From: Geojedonia sp051814705
GTDB taxonomy: Bacteria; Bacteroidota; Bacteroidia; Flavobacteriales; Flavobacteriaceae
Direction of reading: 5' to 3'
Assembly (NCBI GenBank): GCA_051814705.1
Contig: JBPWQW010000002.1
Location: forward strand, 62,001-126,000
Length of the DNA stretch: 64,000 bases
Part shown: piece after piece, positions 53,153-61,706 of the stretch
How positions within the stretch are numbered: position 1 is the stretch's first letter
Layout: every line of letters begins with the position of its first letter
The notes under the pieces: generated by a model
Database searches by the model: none
What the model was told of the DNA's origin: nothing
The model's input: only the letters and a program-made list of their open reading frames with translations
Program-made: the position numbers and the translations under genes

Positions 53153-55489
53153 TTAACTGTTCTCCAAAAGCTTGTCCAAAGCTACTAAATCTGGCACCAA
53201 AACATTGCGGGCTTTACTGCCTTCAAAACCGCCAACAATACCTGCGGATTCCAACTGGTCTATCAATCGTCCAGCTCTATTGTAACCCAATTTAAGTTTA
53301 CGCTGCAATAACGAAGCCGAACCTTGTTGGGCAATGACTATAATTTCTGCAGCCTCCCTAAACAGCTGGTCTCGTTCGGATATGTCCATATCAAGACTTG
53401 TGCCACTTTCCTCACCTATATATTCAGGCAGTAAATGGGCGTTAGGATAGGCTTTTTGTGAGCCAATAAATCCGGTTATTTTTTCTATTTCGGGAGTGTC
53501 AACAAAAGCACACTGAATTCTTATAATGTCATTACCTTGGGTGAATAACATATCACCACGACCAATAAGTTGATCGGCACCTGAACCATCCAAAATGGTT
53601 CGTGAATCTATTTTTGAAGTCACCCGAAAGGCTATGCGCGCCGGGAAATTCGCCTTAATAATACCTGTAATGACATTAACCGAGGGGCGTTGGGTAGCAA
53701 TAACTAAATGAATACCAATGGCTCGAGCCAATTGTGCCAATCGTGCTATTGGAGTTTCCACTTCTTTTCCGGCTGTCATGATCAAATCGGCGAACTCGTC
53801 GATAACCAAAACGATGTAAGGCAAAAATTGATGACCTTCGTTTGGATTGAGTTTACGAGTTTTAAACTTTTCATTATATTCCTTAATGTTACGAACCATG
53901 GCATTTTTTAGCATCTCGTAACGGTTGTCCATTTCAATACATAAGGAATTTAAAGTGTGGATCACTTTTGTATTGTCCGTTATAATGGCATCTTCACTAT
54001 CTGGCAGTTTTGCCAAATAATGGCGTTCAATTTTGTTGAAAAGGGTAAGCTCCACTTTTTTTGGGTCAACCAAAACAAACTTCACTTCTGCGGGATGTTT
54101 TTTGTATAAAAGCGAGGTTAAAACGGCGTTGATTCCAACCGATTTACCTTGACCTGTTGCTCCAGCCATCAATAAATGGGGCATTTTTGCAAGATCGACC
54201 ACAAAGGTTTCGTTACTAATAGTTTTACCAAAAGCGATAGGCAGCTCCATTTCCGATTTCTGGAACTTTTGAGATGCAATTACCGAACGCATCGATACAA
54301 TGGTTGCATTTTTATTAGGAACCTCAATCCCAATGGTTCCTTTTCCTGGTATTGGCGCAATAATACGAATACCCAAAGCGGCTAATGATAACGCAATATC
54401 ATCTTCTAAATTCTTGATTTTTGATATTCGAATACCTGCATTTGGAACAATTTCATAAAGCGTGACGGTAGGGCCAATTGTCGCTTTAATATTAGAAATC
54501 CCTATGCTATAATTGCCCAGAGTTTCAACAATTTTATTTTTATTTTCTTCAAGTTCTTCCTGATTGATGGTAATTCCTTCGGCATTATATTTATTAAGAA
54601 GGTCCAAAGGTGGCAACTGGTATTTGCTCAGCTCTAAAGTTGGGTCGTATTGTCCATAATCTTCAACCAATGCATTGGCAAGGTTATCGGTTTCAGATGG
54701 CTCCTCCTTGGTATGTTCAATTTCCATATCCAATTCATCAGACTTGGAGACTTCAATTTTTAAATCATTTGAAGGTTTGGTGTCTTTAGGATTAATATCA
54801 TAAACCGATTTAATGGCTTCAGCTTCAACAGCTAAATCATTATCTAAAGACACTTCAAAATCGTCTTCTTCAGGGATAAATTCTGTTGAAAAATCTTTTT
54901 TAGCACTTTTAAAAAGATTTACAAAGCTTTGTCCAGTAAGTTTAAACCGAATGGCTAAATACACTATCAACCCAAAAAAGAGTAGGAGGGCAGTGCCAAT
55001 TTTGCCCATATAATCCTGAAAAAAGCTATTCATTTCAAAACCAATAATACCTCCAAGTGTGCCGTTAAGATGTGCAAAAAATCCAAAAAATATGGATAGC
55101 CAAATAACGATGAGCGTTCCCCAAATCCAATGTTTGCGCAATTTGGCTTTATTGATGTCCAATGTCATATAAATTCCAGAGAGGAAAATTAATCCTGAAA
55201 ATATAAAAGAGGCTATACCAAAACCTTTGGTAATAAATAAATCGCTCACCCAAGCCCCAAGTTTATTGAGCCAGTTTTGAGCTTCCACATCTCTTGAAGC
55301 GAGTTTAGTAAGTGTGCTTTGGTCGGCTTTACCGTTAAATAAAAAGGATAAAAATGCGATAAATAGAAGGATGCCAATAATAATCAACAAGCTTCCAAAA
55401 ATGAGTTTCTGTTGACTTGATAATTTAAAATTCGGTTTTTTTAATTTTGAAGTAGTACTGCTTTTGGTTTTGGTTTTCTTCTTCGCCAT
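53153..55489 (-). CDS. ftsK: DNA translocase FtsK/SpoIIIE
   Basis: 778 residues from ATG 55489 (MAKKKTKTKSS); a longer frame to 55513 is not used since the promoter-like element lies inside it. Four membrane segments (residues about 30-190), an acidic linker, then the alpha/beta motor: Walker A GATGQGKSVG near residue 445, Walker B VLVIDEFADLI near residue 560, the ATQRPSVNVITG segment, and a C-terminal gamma winged helix (SLLQRKLKLGYNRAGRLIDQLE) that reads KOPS-like polarity sequences. It pumps chromosome dimers through the septum and activates XerCD. Functionally typical. Confidence 0.96.
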   Translation of the reverse strand: MAKKKTKTKSSTTSKLKKPNFKLSSQQKLIFGSLLIIIGILLFIAFLSFLFNGKADQSTLTKLASRDVEAQNWLNKLGAWVSDLFITKGFGIASFIFSGLIFLSGIYMTLDINKAKLRKHWIWGTLIVIWLSIFFGFFAHLNGTLGGIIGFEMNSFFQDYMGKIGTALLLFFGLIVYLAIRFKLTGQSFVNLFKSAKKDFSTEFIPEEDDFEVSLDNDLAVEAEAIKSVYDINPKDTKPSNDLKIEVSKSDELDMEIEHTKEEPSETDNLANALVEDYGQYDPTLELSKYQLPPLDLLNKYNAEGITINQEELEENKNKIVETLGNYSIGISNIKATIGPTVTLYEIVPNAGIRISKIKNLEDDIALSLAALGIRIIAPIPGKGTIGIEVPNKNATIVSMRSVIASQKFQKSEMELPIAFGKTISNETFVVDLAKMPHLLMAGATGQGKSVGINAVLTSLLYKKHPAEVKFVLVDPKKVELTLFNKIERHYLAKLPDSEDAIITDNTKVIHTLNSLCIEMDNRYEMLKNAMVRNIKEYNEKFKTRKLNPNEGHQFLPYIVLVIDEFADLIMTAGKEVETPIARLAQLARAIGIHLVIATQRPSVNVITGIIKANFPARIAFRVTSKIDSRTILDGSGADQLIGRGDMLFTQGNDIIRIQCAFVDTPEIEKITGFIGSQKAYPNAHLLPEYIGEESGTSLDMDISERDQLFREAAEIIVIAQQGSASLLQRKLKLGYNRAGRLIDQLESAGIVGGFEGSKARNVLVPDLVALDKLLENS

Positions 55490-55510
55490 CAATGCGTTGT
55501 TAGATTGAAA

Positions 55511-55518
55511 CAAAAATA
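55511..55518 (-). promoter_or_regulatory. Candidate -7 element of ftsK
   Basis: TATTTTTG on the minus strand matches TAnnTTTG and ends 21 bases upstream of ATG 55489, which supports that start codon over the longer frame. Confidence 0.5.
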
Positions 55519-55552
55519 CAAATTACTAACGTTTATCCTAACGGAATTAGTA

Positions 55553-55921
55553 TTAAAAAACTTTGGGAAAATAAATCACAATAGCTGCTATAACAGCAGC
55601 TATCGAAGCTATAAAAACGGCACCGGCAGCAATATCTTTGATGCGACCAATAGACTGATGGTGTTCGGGATGAATGAAGTCGGCAAGGTACTCAACTGCT
55701 GTGTTTATTCCTTCTATACTCATGACCAAACCTATAAAACCAATTTGGAAAAGCCATTCTGTTTTGGAAATATCAAAATAAAATCCGGCTAGGGTAACCA
55801 GTACAGCTATGGCAAACTGAACTTTTATACTGGACTCGGTTCTTAAAAGATAAAAGGCGCCCTTGAAGGCATAACCCACGCTTTTTAATCTATTCTGTAA
55901 AAAAGATTCTTTTTTTTCCAT
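55553..55921 (-). CDS. Diacylglycerol/undecaprenol kinase (DgkA family)
   Basis: About 122 residues from ATG 55921 (MEKKESFLQ); the frame upstream overlaps pheT. Three membrane helices with the family's EGINTAVEYLAD and GRIKDIAAGAV motifs, containing the Glu and Asp/Lys of the active site. Phosphorylates a lipid alcohol at the inner membrane to recycle diacylglycerol or undecaprenol. It lies 23 bp behind pheT. Confidence 0.9.
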   Translation of the reverse strand: MEKKESFLQNRLKSVGYAFKGAFYLLRTESSIKVQFAIAVLVTLAGFYFDISKTEWLFQIGFIGLVMSIEGINTAVEYLADFIHPEHHQSIGRIKDIAAGAVFIASIAAVIAAIVIYFPKVF

Positions 55922-55944
55922 GAAAAAACCAGAAAAGCTGGTCA

Positions 55945-58371
55945 CTATCTCAATTCGGCTCCAAGTTGTTGTTCGAAATTTGCTTGAAGCTTACTCATTA
56001 TTTTATCAATTTGCTTATCGGTCAGTGTTTTGTTCTCATCTTGAATAGTAAAACTTACAGCATAACTTTTTTTACCTTTTGGAAGATTTCCCCCTTGATA
56101 CACATCAAACAGATCTACTGCCTTAAGGAGCTCACTTTCGGTTTTCTTAGCAATAGTGTCAATTTGTTCGAAAGTAATATGCTCGTCCAAAAGCAAAGCA
56201 AAATCGCGACGCACTTCAGGATATTTAGGAAGGTCTTTAAAGGTAATTGAGTTGTGTTTAGCCATGTCTATGACCTGATCCCAGTGAAAATCAGCAACTA
56301 AAACATCGTTAGTGATATCAAAATGTTTTAAAATCTTTTTATTGACCAAGCCAAAATCGACCAAAGTTGACTTTCCTTTGGATAAAGCGATGCCTTCACT
56401 GTACACATTATTTGATAATGGTGAAGATTGGAGTGCTGTTATCCCAAGACGCTCCAAAAGGGCGATAATTGTTCCTTTTAGAAAAAAGAAATCACTTTTT
56501 TGGGCAGGTGACGTCCATCGTTCTGCAAACCGTTTTCCAGTCACAAAAATGGATAGATGTTTATGCTCTTCACGATTACCGTGATAGTTGTGGTAGGTTT
56601 TACCAAACTCAAATAATTTTAAATCCTGTCGTTTTCTATTGCTGTTATAACTCACGGCTTCTAAACCTGAAAACAATAAGGTTTGGCGTAGCACACTTAA
56701 ATCCTTGCTTAATGGATTCAATATTTCCACATTGTGCTCTTGCTTTAACTGCTCACTCAGTTTAATATATTTAGGAGAGGTCAGCGAATTGGACAGAATT
56801 TCAAAAAAACCTTGAGCCACCAATTGATTTCCTACGCTATTTTGCAATTTATAATCTTCAAAACGAGACGAATTTGAAATCGAGGCATTCAGTTTTTCGG
56901 TTGTTTTGATGTTATTGTAGCCATATACCCTTAGAATTTCTTCAATCACGTCGGCTTCTCGAGTCACATCATTTCTATACGCAGGAATGGTCAATCCCAA
57001 ACCAGTTTCGGTAACGTTGTTTATTTTAATGTCAAGCGACATAAGGATGCGTTCGATGACTTCTTGAGGAATTTCTTCTCCAATTAATTTTTTAGCATTT
57101 TCAAAGCTTAACCTAACCTGGTAGTCTTCTATTTTATTAGGGTACATATCGATCAAATCACTTGTGATTTCCCCTCCAGCGACTTCCTGGATCAACAATG
57201 CAGCGCGTTTAAGAGCGTACTCGGTAATATTTGGGTCTATGCCTCTTTCAAAGCTAAAAGAAGCGTCAGTACTTAAAGCATGGCGCTTAGCCGTCTTACG
57301 AATACTTATGGGGTTAAAATAGGCACTTTCCAAAAAGATACTGGTGGTTTGTTCAGTAACTCCAGAAGTGATACCTCCAAATACTCCTGCGATGCATATA
57401 GGTTTTTCGGCATCACAAATCATTAAATCCTCTTCATGGAGTTCTCGCTCTATGCCGTCTAGGGTTATAAATTTAGTGCCTTTTGGCAGTGTTTTAACGA
57501 TGACTTTGTTTCCCTTGATTTTTAAAGCATCAAAAGCATGTAAAGGCTGGCCCAGTTCGTGAAGCACATAATTGGTTACATCTACCACATTGTTTTTTGG
57601 AGTGATACCAATGGCTTTTAATCTGTTTTGTAACCAAATGGGAGAATCTTCTATTTTTAAGCCAGAAAGGGTGACGCCACAATAGCGGGGCGCAAGATTT
57701 TTATCAGCTACTTCGACGTCTACTTTTAAGGTTCTATTGTCGACGTGAAATGCACTCACCGAAGGTGTTATAAGTTCTTTATTAATGTCTCTTTGAATCA
57801 ATCCTGCCTTGAGGTCGCGAGCTACTCCGTAATGGCTCATGGCGTCTGCTCGGTTAGGTGTCAGTCCTATTTCGAACACCTGATCGTTTTCAACCTTGTA
57901 AACATCAGATAACAAAGTGCCTACTTCAAGCTTTTTGTCTAGTACTAGGATACCGTCATGTGAAGTCCCTAAGCCCATTTCATCCTCGGCGCAAATCATA
58001 CCGTAGCTTTCTTCGCCTCTAATCTTTCCTTTTTTGATGGTCCAGGCTTCACCTTTATCGGTATACAAAGTGGTCCCTATGGTCGCAACAGGCACCTTTT
58101 GCCCAGCGGCTACATTAGGAGCGCCACATACAATTTGTAGCGGTTCTCCAGAACCAATGGTCACGGTAGTTAGTTTTAATCGGTCGGCGTTGGGATGTTG
58201 AATGCAGGTTAATACCTCTCCAACTACAATCCCTTCAAGAGCGCCTTTTACAGATTGAAAGGCTTCAATGCCTTCAATTTCCAAACCTAAATCGGTAAGA
58301 AGTTCCCCCGTTTTTTCGGGAGACCAATCTGTTTTAATAAATTGTTTTAGCCAATTATATGAAATCTTCAT
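55945..58371 (-). CDS. pheT: Phenylalanyl-tRNA synthetase beta subunit
   Basis: 808 residues with the complete domain order: N-terminal tRNA-binding EMAP/OB domain (IVVGEVLTCIQHPNADRLK), B3/B4 editing region (residues about 215-380, RYCGVTLSG), B5 (about 400-480), the catalytic-like core and C-terminal ferredoxin-fold anticodon-binding domain (YPEVRRDFALLLDE onward). It pairs with PheS, which is not in the window, to charge tRNA-Phe. Confidence 0.97.
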   Translation of the reverse strand: MKISYNWLKQFIKTDWSPEKTGELLTDLGLEIEGIEAFQSVKGALEGIVVGEVLTCIQHPNADRLKLTTVTIGSGEPLQIVCGAPNVAAGQKVPVATIGTTLYTDKGEAWTIKKGKIRGEESYGMICAEDEMGLGTSHDGILVLDKKLEVGTLLSDVYKVENDQVFEIGLTPNRADAMSHYGVARDLKAGLIQRDINKELITPSVSAFHVDNRTLKVDVEVADKNLAPRYCGVTLSGLKIEDSPIWLQNRLKAIGITPKNNVVDVTNYVLHELGQPLHAFDALKIKGNKVIVKTLPKGTKFITLDGIERELHEEDLMICDAEKPICIAGVFGGITSGVTEQTTSIFLESAYFNPISIRKTAKRHALSTDASFSFERGIDPNITEYALKRAALLIQEVAGGEITSDLIDMYPNKIEDYQVRLSFENAKKLIGEEIPQEVIERILMSLDIKINNVTETGLGLTIPAYRNDVTREADVIEEILRVYGYNNIKTTEKLNASISNSSRFEDYKLQNSVGNQLVAQGFFEILSNSLTSPKYIKLSEQLKQEHNVEILNPLSKDLSVLRQTLLFSGLEAVSYNSNRKRQDLKLFEFGKTYHNYHGNREEHKHLSIFVTGKRFAERWTSPAQKSDFFFLKGTIIALLERLGITALQSSPLSNNVYSEGIALSKGKSTLVDFGLVNKKILKHFDITNDVLVADFHWDQVIDMAKHNSITFKDLPKYPEVRRDFALLLDEHITFEQIDTIAKKTESELLKAVDLFDVYQGGNLPKGKKSYAVSFTIQDENKTLTDKQIDKIMSKLQANFEQQLGAELR

Positions 58372-58394
58372 ATCAATAGTAGGATATATTGGCG

Positions 58395-58402
58395 CAAAGA
58401 TA
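58395..58402 (-). promoter_or_regulatory. Candidate -7 element of pheT
   Basis: TATCTTTG on the minus strand, exact TAnnTTTG match, 23 bases upstream of the pheT ATG in the 125-bp gap shared with the divergent lipoprotein gene. Confidence 0.5.
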
Positions 58403-58496
58403 ACAATACTGAATAGTTATGAAAACGGTAAATTATTTTTATTTGTAAGTATTTTATTTATATTACGATTGATAATTAGTAAACCCATCATTAAAC

Positions 58497-59711
58497 ATGC
58501 AAAAAGCCCTCGTTTTTTCACTGTGCATACTATGTCTTTCTTGTAATAAAGAGTCATCTAATACGCTTAATTTAGGAATTTGGCGTGCTGAAATACAGGT
58601 TTCAGACGGTCAATTTTTACCTTTTAATTTTGAAGTCACTTCAGCTCATAGTCTTAAACTCTTTAATGCCGATGAAGTAATTTTTGTAGACGATATCACC
58701 TACAAAAATGATTCAGTGTTGATAAAAATGCCTGCTTTTGAAGATTATTATATTTCAGCTAAACTTACCGATAGTACACTTAGTGGGGTTTTTGTTGAAG
58801 AAAACAGAGATAGAATCGTACCAATTACAGCAAAATTCGGGGCTAAAGACCGATTTAAAATTGAAGAAAAGCCGACATATAATATTTCGGGGCATTGGGA
58901 AACCGTATTTGGAGACGGAATTGAAGAAGTTGAGGAAGAAGCTTTGGGTATTTTTAAGCAGATTGGAAACCACGTTACGGGAACATTTAGAACCACGACT
59001 GGGGATTACCGATTTTTGGAAGGCGTTTTAAATGGAGACCAACTGAAACTTTCTACTTTTGATGGTTCACATGTTTATTTATTTACCGCCACCGTTACGG
59101 ATAGCACTTTGCAAGGAACGTTTTATTCGGGTAATCATTTTAAAGAATCTTTTAGTGCCAAACGAAATGAAACCTATGAGTTGCCTGATCCAGAATCTCT
59201 AACGTTTTTGAAAGAAGGATATGATGCCTTGGCGTTTACGTTTCCAGATATTTCTGGTAATATGGTGTCACTCACCGATGAGCGCTTTAAAAACAAAGTG
59301 GTCATTGTGCAATTGATGGGGAGTTGGTGTCCTAATTGTCTGGACGAGACCAAGTACTATTCTGAGTATTACAGATCACATAAGGATTTAAATGTTGAAT
59401 TTGTGGCCATAGCCTTTGAATATGCCAAAACTAAAGAGAAAGCCTTTAAAAGCATGGCCCGTTTAAAAGATAATATTGGGATTGATTATCCTATGGTATT
59501 GGCCCAATTTGGCACTTCCGATAAAGTTAAGGCACAAGAAAAACTACCGATGCTCAACCATGTCCTGTCTTATCCAACCACTATTTTTATAGACAAAAAA
59601 GGCAAAGTGCGTAAAATCCACACGGGTTTTAATGGCCCCGCTACTGGGGAGAAATATGTGGAGTTTAAAAAGGACTTTGAAGGGTTTGTAGATTCGCTTT
59701 TGATGGAGTAG
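58497..59711 (+). CDS. TlpA-like thioredoxin-fold lipoprotein
   Basis: 404 residues. A short signal with lipobox (CLSC, lipid Cys 16) anchors it in the envelope. Residues about 25-225 are a beta-rich DUF4369-like extension with two repeats, and residues about 240-400 a thioredoxin/AhpC-TSA domain with active-site Cys 278 and Cys 281 in GSWCPNC and cis-Pro near SYPTTIF. It would reduce disulfides or support cytochrome maturation in the periplasm. Divergent from pheT. Confidence 0.88.
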   Translation: MQKALVFSLCILCLSCNKESSNTLNLGIWRAEIQVSDGQFLPFNFEVTSAHSLKLFNADEVIFVDDITYKNDSVLIKMPAFEDYYISAKLTDSTLSGVFVEENRDRIVPITAKFGAKDRFKIEEKPTYNISGHWETVFGDGIEEVEEEALGIFKQIGNHVTGTFRTTTGDYRFLEGVLNGDQLKLSTFDGSHVYLFTATVTDSTLQGTFYSGNHFKESFSAKRNETYELPDPESLTFLKEGYDALAFTFPDISGNMVSLTDERFKNKVVIVQLMGSWCPNCLDETKYYSEYYRSHKDLNVEFVAIAFEYAKTKEKAFKSMARLKDNIGIDYPMVLAQFGTSDKVKAQEKLPMLNHVLSYPTTIFIDKKGKVRKIHTGFNGPATGEKYVEFKKDFEGFVDSLLME

Positions 59712-59945
59712 ATTTTTTTTGGTTACTCTTAACCTTAAATGTATATATAACGTTTAACAGGTCGTCTTCTCTCTATACATATTTAAATCAAACGGAAAGT
59801 ATAGTTACTATTATTGGAGTTTTCAAATCAACTGATAGGCTATGACATCCAAACTCTTAAAAAACAGTTAATTAACAAAATGCTAACAACTAGGGTGGGC
59901 TATACCTACTAATTTGGAGGGATAAACTAATTAATCCACCAAAAA

Positions 59946-61037
59946 ATGATACAAAACCACCTTTCCAAATTATTATTGCTCTTGATATTAAGTCTGCATT
60001 CAGTTGCATTCGCTCAACTTGATACACCCCGTGGCAGCCAAAGCGCAACCGTTTCTCAGCGTGTGGGGATTACCGACATCAGTATAACTTATTCTAGACC
60101 TAGCGTAAACGATAGGGTGATATGGGGTAAATTAGTGCCTTTTGGTATGAATAATCTGGGTTTTGGCACGGCTGCAGAATCACCTTGGCGTGCTGGAGCT
60201 AATGAAAACACCACGATTAATTTTACTAACGACGTCACCATTGAAGGCCAAGCTTTAAAAGCTGGAATCTATGGATTGCACATGATCATTTACGAAAATG
60301 GCAAAGCGACCATCATCTTCTCTAAAAATTCGACTGCTTGGGGGAGCTTTTTTTATGAGCCTTCCGAAGATGCTTTACGTGTGGATGTACAGACCAACTC
60401 AATACCCTTTACAGAACTACTCACTTACGATTTTATAAATGTGGACGCCACATCAGCTAAAGTGGTATTGAATTGGGAAAAGAAACAAATTCCATTTAAA
60501 ATAGAAGTAGATGTTAGCCCCATCGTTTTGGCTAATATGAGGAAAGACCTAGAAGGTCAAAAAGGTTTTCAAAGACAAAACTGGGAGCAGGCTGCCAATT
60601 ATGCCTTAAATAATGGTGGCGATTTAAATGAGGCTTTGGGTTGGATCGATAATGCCATTGCAGGACAATTTTATAGTCAAAAAACGTTTAGTAATGTGTT
60701 CACAAAGGCACAGATTATGAACAAAATGGGAAATAACCAAGCATACGCAACGCTTATGGATGAAGCAGCAACCATGGCAAATGCCAATCAATTGAACAAT
60801 TTGGGTTATCAAATGTTGGGTTCAAAAGATTATGAAAGAGCGTTGACTTATTTTCAAAAAGCGGTTAAACTGGATCCCACTAACCCTAACGTCTATGACA
60901 GTTTGGGCGAATGTTATAAAACCATGGGCGATAAGAAGAATGCCATTAAATATTTAAAAAAATCGTTATCCATGAATCCTCCTCCTGCTGTAAAAGCCAA
61001 TTCAGAAAAACTTTTGGCAGAGCTGGGGGTCATGTAA
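59946..61037 (+). CDS. DUF2911 protein with C-terminal TPR repeats
   Basis: 363 residues with a signal peptide ending near VAFAQ. Residues about 25-190 match the DUF2911 family (RGSQSATVSQRVGITDISITYSRPSVNDRVIWG ... PWRAGANENT), a secreted domain common in Bacteroidota. The C-terminal third holds at least two tetratricopeptide repeats (YERALTYFQKAVKLDPTNPNV region), which implies protein-protein contact. Function of the family is not established. Periplasmic or surface location is probable. Confidence 0.85.
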   Translation: MIQNHLSKLLLLLILSLHSVAFAQLDTPRGSQSATVSQRVGITDISITYSRPSVNDRVIWGKLVPFGMNNLGFGTAAESPWRAGANENTTINFTNDVTIEGQALKAGIYGLHMIIYENGKATIIFSKNSTAWGSFFYEPSEDALRVDVQTNSIPFTELLTYDFINVDATSAKVVLNWEKKQIPFKIEVDVSPIVLANMRKDLEGQKGFQRQNWEQAANYALNNGGDLNEALGWIDNAIAGQFYSQKTFSNVFTKAQIMNKMGNNQAYATLMDEAATMANANQLNNLGYQMLGSKDYERALTYFQKAVKLDPTNPNVYDSLGECYKTMGDKKNAIKYLKKSLSMNPPPAVKANSEKLLAELGVM

Positions 61038-61049
61038 AATACATCAATT

Positions 61050-61071
61050 AAAACACGTTCAATTGTGTTTT
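61050..61071 (+). terminator. Weak terminator hairpin after the DUF2911 gene
   Basis: AAAACAC (61050-61056) and GTGTTTT (61065-61071) form a 7-bp stem with an 8-nt loop about 13 bases past the stop; the T-run is short. Confidence 0.4.
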
Positions 61072-61167
61072 GAAGTTGTCTAAAAATGGAAGTCTTGTCG
61101 ACCTGAACTTCCTGTCCAACGCAGATGGGTTTCAGGTTCTCATTACAGTCTTAATCAGGATTGTAAG

Positions 61168-61196
61168 ATTCTCACTCGAAGTATTCGAGGCGGAAT
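61168..61196. repeat. Small intergenic palindromic repeat
   Basis: ATTC...CTCGAA-GTA-TTCGAG...GAAT forms a hairpin followed by GGAATGACAAA. Short units of this 'ATTC..CGGAATGACA' form are scattered between genes in many Flavobacteriaceae, to my knowledge, and it lies between convergent genes. Confidence 0.55.
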
Positions 61197-61225
61197 GACA
61201 AATATCATTTTTAGGCGGCTTTTTT

Positions 61226-61663
61226 TTAATCCCAGACAAATTTCCAAGTCCCATCCAGTTGGCGTTTCCAAACCGTGTGAAAAATGCCTGTATCAACTTG
61301 CTTGTTGCCAAGGGAATCTGTATACGTGTAGTGATAGGTTCCATAGGTATAGCCCAAATCTCCAGATTTAGAAACATCTACAAAATCGGGAGTCCAAACC
61401 ATGGTCGTCGTGTGAACAGCTTTGTAATGCTCATCTATGGCTTCTTTGCCAATATAAACTTTATTGTTGCGCATGATCACAGCGTCATTAGCCGCATAAG
61501 CTACAAAGGCTTCATGTAAACCCTTATCGTTTAGCATTGCTACAAAATTTTCTTCGGATTCAAGGATTTCCTGTTTCCACTTGTCAGTTAGATCTTTGGC
61601 GTTTTTAGGTTCACATGACCAGAAGGCTAAAAAAAAGACGATTAAAAAGAAGAAGTTTTTCAT
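61226..61663 (-). CDS. NTF2/SnoaL-like (DUF4440) lipoprotein
   Basis: 145 residues: signal with lipobox (FWSC, Cys about 17) and a single cone-shaped NTF2-like domain (LNDKGLHEAFVAYAANDAVIMR ... GTWKFVWD). Such domains bind small ligands or act as isomerases, but many are secreted proteins without known activity. It stands alone between convergent and RecG genes. Confidence 0.82.
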   Translation of the reverse strand: MKNFFFLIVFFLAFWSCEPKNAKDLTDKWKQEILESEENFVAMLNDKGLHEAFVAYAANDAVIMRNNKVYIGKEAIDEHYKAVHTTTMVWTPDFVDVSKSGDLGYTYGTYHYTYTDSLGNKQVDTGIFHTVWKRQLDGTWKFVWD

Positions 61664-61706
61664 ATTTTTGAGATTAAAGCGTCGATTTAAGTATAAAAAA
61701 TGAAGG

